Origin: CAG-791 sp045113775
GTDB lineage: Bacteria > Bacillota > Clostridia > Lachnospirales > Lachnospiraceae
Assembly (NCBI GenBank): GCA_045113775.1
Contig: JBGUJH010000122.1
Location: 1-6,295, forward strand
DNA length: 6,295 nt
Direction of reading: 5' to 3'
Position 1 is the first letter of the stretch, and every line of letters begins with the position of its first letter. The position numbers and the translations under genes are program-made. Shown one piece after another: positions 6,178 to 6,295 of the stretch. The notes under the pieces are model-generated. The model saw only the letters and a list, made by a program, of their open reading frames with translations, did not search any database and had not been told where the DNA came from.

Positions 6178-6192
6178 CTGAATGTTAGCTAA
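6160..6192 (+). promoter_or_regulatory. TetR operator candidates before the exporter gene
   Basis: GTTAGTTAACGCTAAT (6160-6175) shares the GTTAG-N6-CTAA layout and 12 of 16 bases with the palindrome at 5293-5308. TGTTAGCTAA (6183-6192) is identical to 5267-5276. Repression here would block the promoter and the region just before the ribosome binding site. Confidence 0.65.
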
Positions 6193-6208
6193 AAAGGAGG
6201 TCTTATTC

Positions 6209-6295
6209 ATGGATGAGAACAGGAAATCACAATCCCCCATCGCCTGGGTGCTGGGGCAGACGGGAGATCACGGCGGGCAGTACGTCCTGAGTGTG
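6209..6295 (+). CDS. Probable ABC exporter (fused membrane/ATPase subunit), N-terminal 29 residues only
   Basis: ATG 6209 follows a strong AGGAGGT (6195-6201) at 7 bases, and the frame stays open to the window end. The 29 residues begin with a polar stretch and then SPIAWVLGQTGDHGGQYVLSV. That pattern resembles the amphipathic elbow helix before the first membrane helix of type IV (MsbA-like) exporters from clostridia, which are often encoded in pairs behind a TetR gene. The family call rests on this short segment plus context, because no membrane helix or ATPase motif is inside the window. The promoter carries the same operator motifs as tetR, so substrate-induced derepression is likely. The substrate is unknown. 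Confidence 0.6.
   Translation, partial: MDENRKSQSPIAWVLGQTGDHGGQYVLSV

Overview
The window looks like a chromosomal segment of an anaerobic Bacillota, most likely a clostridial (Lachnospiraceae-like) gut organism. The base composition appears moderate. Ribosome binding sites are strong (AGGAGG/GGAGG types), GTG starts are used, and the gene content (a Bce-type peptide-resistance module and a TetR-controlled ABC exporter) is typical of that group. The taxonomy is inferred from style and gene content, not from a marker gene. All convincing genes lie on the + strand.

Bases 1-4212 hold an almost complete Bce-type antimicrobial-peptide sensing and resistance module. It consists of the C-terminal DNA-binding half of an OmpR-family response regulator (cut by the window edge), a short-loop intramembrane-sensing histidine kinase, an ABC ATPase and a 676-residue FtsX-like permease with a large extracytoplasmic domain. 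The regulator/kinase pair and the ATPase/permease pair are each translationally coupled by overlapping stop and start codons. The roughly 150-base gap between the pairs carries a 24-bp tandem duplication, an inverted repeat matching the BceR-type box TnACA-N4-TGTAA, a hairpin with a T-tract and a candidate promoter. The expected circuit is: the permease senses the drug, the kinase signals to the regulator, and the regulator raises transporter expression.

Bases 4213-5186 hold the C-terminal two-thirds of a CPA2-type cation:proton antiporter (conserved Asp-Asp motif). It begins directly at the permease stop codon, has no start codon or N-terminal part, and looks like a truncated remnant at a deletion or rearrangement junction. 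Its 3' end runs into a roughly 47-base copy of the start of the neighbouring tetR gene (44/47 identical), so this segment carries at least two rearrangement scars.

Bases 5260-6295 hold a TetR/AcrR regulator and the start of the gene it probably controls, likely a type IV (MsbA-like) ABC exporter subunit cut by the window edge. Both promoters carry GTTAG...CTAA(C/T) inverted repeats and an identical TGTTAGCTAA, pointing to autoregulation and control of the exporter. Between the two genes, starting a few bases after the tetR stop, sits a roughly 150-bp, highly structured palindromic element with terminal inverted repeats flanked by TA on both sides. It resembles a MITE or REP-like element. A separate terminator hairpin follows it.

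The most unusual items are the TA-flanked structured element, the shared operator array, the duplicated tetR 5' fragment and the headless antiporter. No wholly new multi-gene system can be claimed from this window.
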